Shown: positions 6,657-8,617 of the stretch, piece by piece
How the letters are laid out: every line of letters starts with the position of its first letter
How positions within the stretch are numbered: position 1 is the stretch's first letter
DNA from: JAJNNC01 sp038232695
GTDB lineage: Bacteria; Bacteroidota; Bacteroidia; Cytophagales; Cyclobacteriaceae
Direction: 5' to 3'
Assembly: GCA_038232695.1 (NCBI GenBank)
Contig: JBBSNI010000244.1
Location: forward strand, 1-8,617
Length of the DNA stretch: 8,617 nucleotides
Made by a program: the position numbers and the translations under genes
The notes under the pieces: generated by a model
The model's input: the letters and a program-made list of their open reading frames with translations, nothing else
Told to the model about the DNA's origin: nothing
Databases searched by the model: none

Positions 6657-6688
6657 TCAAAAAAATTATTTAACAAACGTTAAGCTTT

Positions 6689-7576
6689 ATGCCTAAATTA
6701 GCCGCTTTCCCAAAAGCCTTTATGCCAGCTCTTTGCAAAGATGGTAGCATGAAAGTTTCCGAATGGATAGAACTAGCCGCAAAGCTTGATATTGACGGGC
6801 TGGAATGGTATGCAGGATTCCTTGAAATGAAAGATGAAGCCAATTGGCCTCTATTCCGCCAGCAGGTAGAAGACTATGGAAAAGTAATTCCGATGTTATG
6901 CTGTTCCCCAGATTTTACACATCCTGATATTAAGTTTCGTGAGAAAGAAATTTCTAAGCAGAAAAGGTGGATAGATATGGCTTATGCTCTTGGAGCTTCA
7001 TATTGCAGGGTCCTCTCCGGACAGCGGCGGCCTGAAATTTCTATTGAGGAAGGGGTAAAATTAGCCGCGGATTGTATTGAACAGTGCCTACTTTATGCGC
7101 AGGAACGTGATACTACCCTTATTATTGAGAACCATTACAAGGACGACTTCTGGGAATATCCTGAGTTTGCCCAGAAGATGGATGTGTTTTGTAAGCTTGT
7201 AAACAGCATTAATCATTCACATTTCGGCGTAAACTTTGATCCAAGTAATACTTATCTTGCAGGTGAAGATCCATTAGAATTGCTTAAGCGGGTTTCACAT
7301 CGTGTAGTGACCATGCATGCAAGTGACCGCTATTTAATTGAAGGCACCATTGATGATCTTCGGAGGGAAGAAGGTGGGGCTGCAGGCTATGCAAAACGAC
7401 TCAGCCATGGTGAAATCGGCAAAGGACTCAATGATTATGATGCTATATTTACTGAATTAAAACGTGTAGGTTTTAATGGTTGGATCAGTATTGAGGACGG
7501 TGTGGAAGGTATGGACCAACTGGAGAGAAGTGTCTCCTTCCTAAGACGAAAGATAATACAATACTGGCCTGTGTAG
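6689..7576 (+). CDS. sugar phosphate isomerase/epimerase family protein (AP-endonuclease-2-type TIM barrel)
   Basis: A 295-residue cytoplasmic TIM barrel of the family that includes hydroxypyruvate isomerase, ketose 3-epimerases and inosose dehydratase. Four metal ligands of the family are visible: Glu147 (IIENH), Asp184 (NFDPSN), His210 (MHASD) and Glu269 (SIEDG), consistent with a divalent-metal active site doing proton-transfer chemistry on a sugar or keto-sugar. A loop specific to this protein, EGTIDDLRREEGG followed by SHGEIGKG (218-246), lies between the His and the last Glu. There is no signal peptide, so it acts in the cytoplasm. It is the last gene of the cluster, 32 bases after the SDR, and a weak hairpin with T-run follows. 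Its role, whether isomerase, epimerase or dehydratase, cannot be decided from sequence alone. Confidence 0.88.
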   Translation: MPKLAAFPKAFMPALCKDGSMKVSEWIELAAKLDIDGLEWYAGFLEMKDEANWPLFRQQVEDYGKVIPMLCCSPDFTHPDIKFREKEISKQKRWIDMAYALGASYCRVLSGQRRPEISIEEGVKLAADCIEQCLLYAQERDTTLIIENHYKDDFWEYPEFAQKMDVFCKLVNSINHSHFGVNFDPSNTYLAGEDPLELLKRVSHRVVTMHASDRYLIEGTIDDLRREEGGAAGYAKRLSHGEIGKGLNDYDAIFTELKRVGFNGWISIEDGVEGMDQLERSVSFLRRKIIQYWPV

Positions 7577-7593
7577 TGATAAACATCCTTCTT

Positions 7594-7620
7594 AAATATA
7601 ATTATCTTCTTATATTTTTT
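7594..7620 (+). terminator. weak A/T hairpin with T-run after the operon
   Basis: AAATATAA (7594-7601) and TTATATTT (7610-7617) form an 8-bp stem around an 8-base loop and run directly into further T residues, 18 bases after the stop of the last operon gene. The position suits a terminator, but the stem has no G-C pairs, so it may be chance in A/T-rich sequence. Confidence 0.35.
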
Positions 7621-7739
7621 GTGGTACTAAATTTCTTAACATGAAAATTTACTATCTCTTGCTGCAATAATACCTTTTTGAGCAATGTTGAGTAGCAATT
7701 AAAATTATATAGCAAAAATTTGTCTTAACCTTAGAATTC

Positions 7740-8218
7740 ACGGTGGCCTATATCTGGACCAGAGAGGGATGGCTAACTGTATTGCTAGATTAATTTTCTC
7801 TCCGAGTAGTGGGATGATCTGTTTTACCTACATTAAGCCGAGAACATTCCTTACTTCAGATGGTTTTATGAACCCATAAGCCCTCTAAGGATTGCTACAT
7901 CACAGTGATCGTGGCTGTCAATATGCAAGTGCTGATTATCAACAGATCCTTGAAAATAAGAGTATCCTTCAGTATGAGCCGAAAGGGCAACTGTTGGGAC
8001 AATGCGGTAGCTGAAAGTTTCCGCGCCGCGTCGGCTTCAAAACCCTTAAGGCCGAACTAATATATATTGCTGAACCTACCACAATAGTGAAGACGAAAGT
8101 CGTGGTGTTTGAGTTCATAGAAATCTGGTATAACAGGCAGAGAATACATGCTTCTCTTGGCTACATGACACCTGATGAATACGGAATGAAAATAAATCAA
8201 CATCAAAATGCCGCTTAA
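7740..8218 (+). pseudogene. decayed IS3-family transposase OrfB (catalytic half)
   Basis: Pieces of the DDE integrase core can be read in order when frames are joined: YIWTREGWL, then FSLRVVGW-like residues, LLHHSDRGCQYASADYQ (~7896-7946, with the second catalytic Asp), MSRKGNCWDNAVAESF (~7973-8020, ending with the catalytic Glu), and the tail KTLKAELIYIAEP to NRQRIHASLGYMTPDEYGM, ending NQHQNAA before the TAA at 8216-8218. Decay includes in-frame stops at 7791-7793, 7815-7817 and 7869-7871, a small in-frame deletion after GWL, a one-base loss near 7893, a frame change just before MSRKG, and a 14-base GC-rich insertion at 8021-8034 between the two Phe codons of the usual SFF. OrfA and the front of OrfB are absent. 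The copy is clearly inactive. Confidence 0.85.
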
Positions 8219-8248
8219 CTTTTTGTCCACTTTTTTATTGCAAGTTCA
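8209..8248 (+). repeat. IS3 terminal repeat (right end)
   Basis: Directly overlapping the OrfB stop, the sequence TGCCGCTTAA, then TGTCCACTTTTTT, then TTGCAAGTTCA ends the element at about 8248. Its blocks match those of the left-end repeat at 379-413, allowing a ~6-base gap near the tip. The boundary is supported because a different transposase reading frame resumes immediately afterwards. Confidence 0.6.
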
Positions 8249-8249
8249 C

Positions 8250-8403
8250 TTCGGGGATAACCAAGAGTTCCGGGCGGAAACTAAGGAGGAACAGGAAGTG
8301 GTAGCTGGATGCAATCGGATCGCCGAAGCGACAACTGATTCAAAACGCGATCGTGCTCTGGAACTATCTTTTCCTGTCTGACAAATTGGCTAAGACGTCT
8401 GAC
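8250..8403 (+). pseudogene. decayed Tn3-family transposase, C-terminal fragment
   Basis: Right after the IS3 tip one frame gives FGDNQEFRAETKEEQEVVAG, then CNR; a second frame gives LIQNAIVLWNYLFLSDKLAK (from 8335). Together these resemble the C-terminal catalytic region of Tn3-type TnpA (the C-N-R-L-I-x-N-A-I-x-x-W-N-Y pattern). The two halves would join seamlessly at CNR-LIQN if the 16 bases at 8319-8334 were removed. Upstream TnpA sequence is missing because the IS3 remnant abuts it, and after residues TSD the sequence changes character ahead of the next IS. The family call rests on remembered motifs over ~45 residues. Confidence 0.5.
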
Positions 8404-8451
8404 TTAGGAAATGCGTCAAAATAAGTTTTAGAAAATCAGTATTTTTGCTTC

Positions 8452-8617
8452 ATGGAAAATAAGGTATCAAAACTTACAGAAATTCGGACCAAATATAATC
8501 ATCTTTGTAAGTACTTGAATGAAAAAAGCAAACGCTTATGGGCTGCCACAGAGGTTAATGCCCTTGGTTGGGGAGGAATTGGACTTGTTTCACAGGCAAC
8601 AGGATTATCTTATCCGA
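8452..8617 (+). CDS. ISAzo13-family transposase, N-terminal part, runs off the window
   Basis: From the ATG at 8452 the frame is open to the end of the window (55 residues): MENKVSKLTEIRTKYNHL, then LNEKSKRLWAATEVNALGW and GGIGLVSQATGLSYP. The pattern of a short N-terminal helix, N-E-x-x-x-R-L-W-A-A-x-E, then G-x-G-G and V-x-x-A-T-G-L-S is characteristic of ISAzo13-family (formerly ISH-like rhodopirellula-type) transposases, in which it forms the helix-turn-helix DNA-binding region. No decay is seen in this part. The left end of the element probably lies between 8404 and 8420, where Tn3 homology stops, but I could not define the terminal repeat. Confidence 0.75.
   Translation, partial: MENKVSKLTEIRTKYNHLCKYLNEKSKRLWAATEVNALGWGGIGLVSQATGLSYP

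Noticed and set aside
379..8248. Composite transposon carrying the sugar operon between two IS3 copies
   Set aside because: The two recognisable IS3 ends (413 and 8248) point the same way on the plus strand, so they cannot serve as the paired inverted ends of one mobile unit; in addition, the right copy is dead and the left one probably incomplete.
1..8617. CRISPR arrays, tRNA or rRNA genes, integrase attachment sites
   Set aside because: No regularly spaced direct repeats, tRNA-like cloverleaf, rRNA sequence or integrase gene was recognised on either strand.

Overview
The window looks like chromosomal DNA from a marine or environmental Bacteroidetes bacterium, probably of Cytophagia type. 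The reasons are A-rich leaders without clear Shine-Dalgarno sequences, a lipoprotein fusing cytochrome c to a PQQ-type sugar dehydrogenase, and a dense mix of IS3, IS982, Tn3 and ISAzo13 remnants. This placement is an inference from style; no rRNA or marker gene is present.

Layout. (1) 1-413: part of an IS3-family element, with OrfA on the minus strand and its terminal repeat ending at about 413. The first 59 bases may be the tail of an unrelated plus-strand gene. (2) 414-1382: the 3' part of a larger gene whose reading frame runs straight out of the IS tip, so the insertion appears to have removed its 5' end. (3) 1566-3341, minus strand: an intact 591-residue lipoprotein with a cytochrome c domain followed by a glucose/sorbosone-dehydrogenase beta-propeller. 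(4) 3342-4094: a gene-free stretch with scraps only: a possible coding remnant, a compact nested inverted repeat (3631-3725) and the start of an IS982-family transposase. (5) 4095-7576, plus strand: four tightly spaced intact genes that look like one operon. They encode a HUMPS-type (3-hexulose-6-phosphate synthase / 3-keto-L-gulonate-6-phosphate decarboxylase) barrel, a zinc-type medium-chain dehydrogenase, a short-chain dehydrogenase and an AP-endonuclease-2-type TIM-barrel sugar isomerase/epimerase. (6) 7740-8617: a pile of mobile-element debris: a decayed IS3 OrfB with its right end, a decayed Tn3-type transposase tail, and the start of an apparently intact ISAzo13-family transposase that leaves the window.

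How the genes may work together. The operon has two NAD(P)-dependent oxidoreductases, an isomerase/epimerase and a C-C bond-cleaving or decarboxylating barrel enzyme. This is a plausible set for catabolism of an unusual sugar, polyol or sugar acid by oxidation, isomerisation or epimerisation, and carbon-carbon cleavage. No kinase, transporter, regulator or 6-phospho-3-hexuloisomerase is in view, so the substrate cannot be named. The divergently placed dehydrogenase lipoprotein could oxidise a sugar in the cell envelope and pass electrons to its own heme, but nothing in the sequence ties it to the operon apart from proximity.

The best candidate for something undescribed is the four-gene operon. 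The rest is mainly IS-driven genome decay, with one unexplained structured repeat at 3631-3725.
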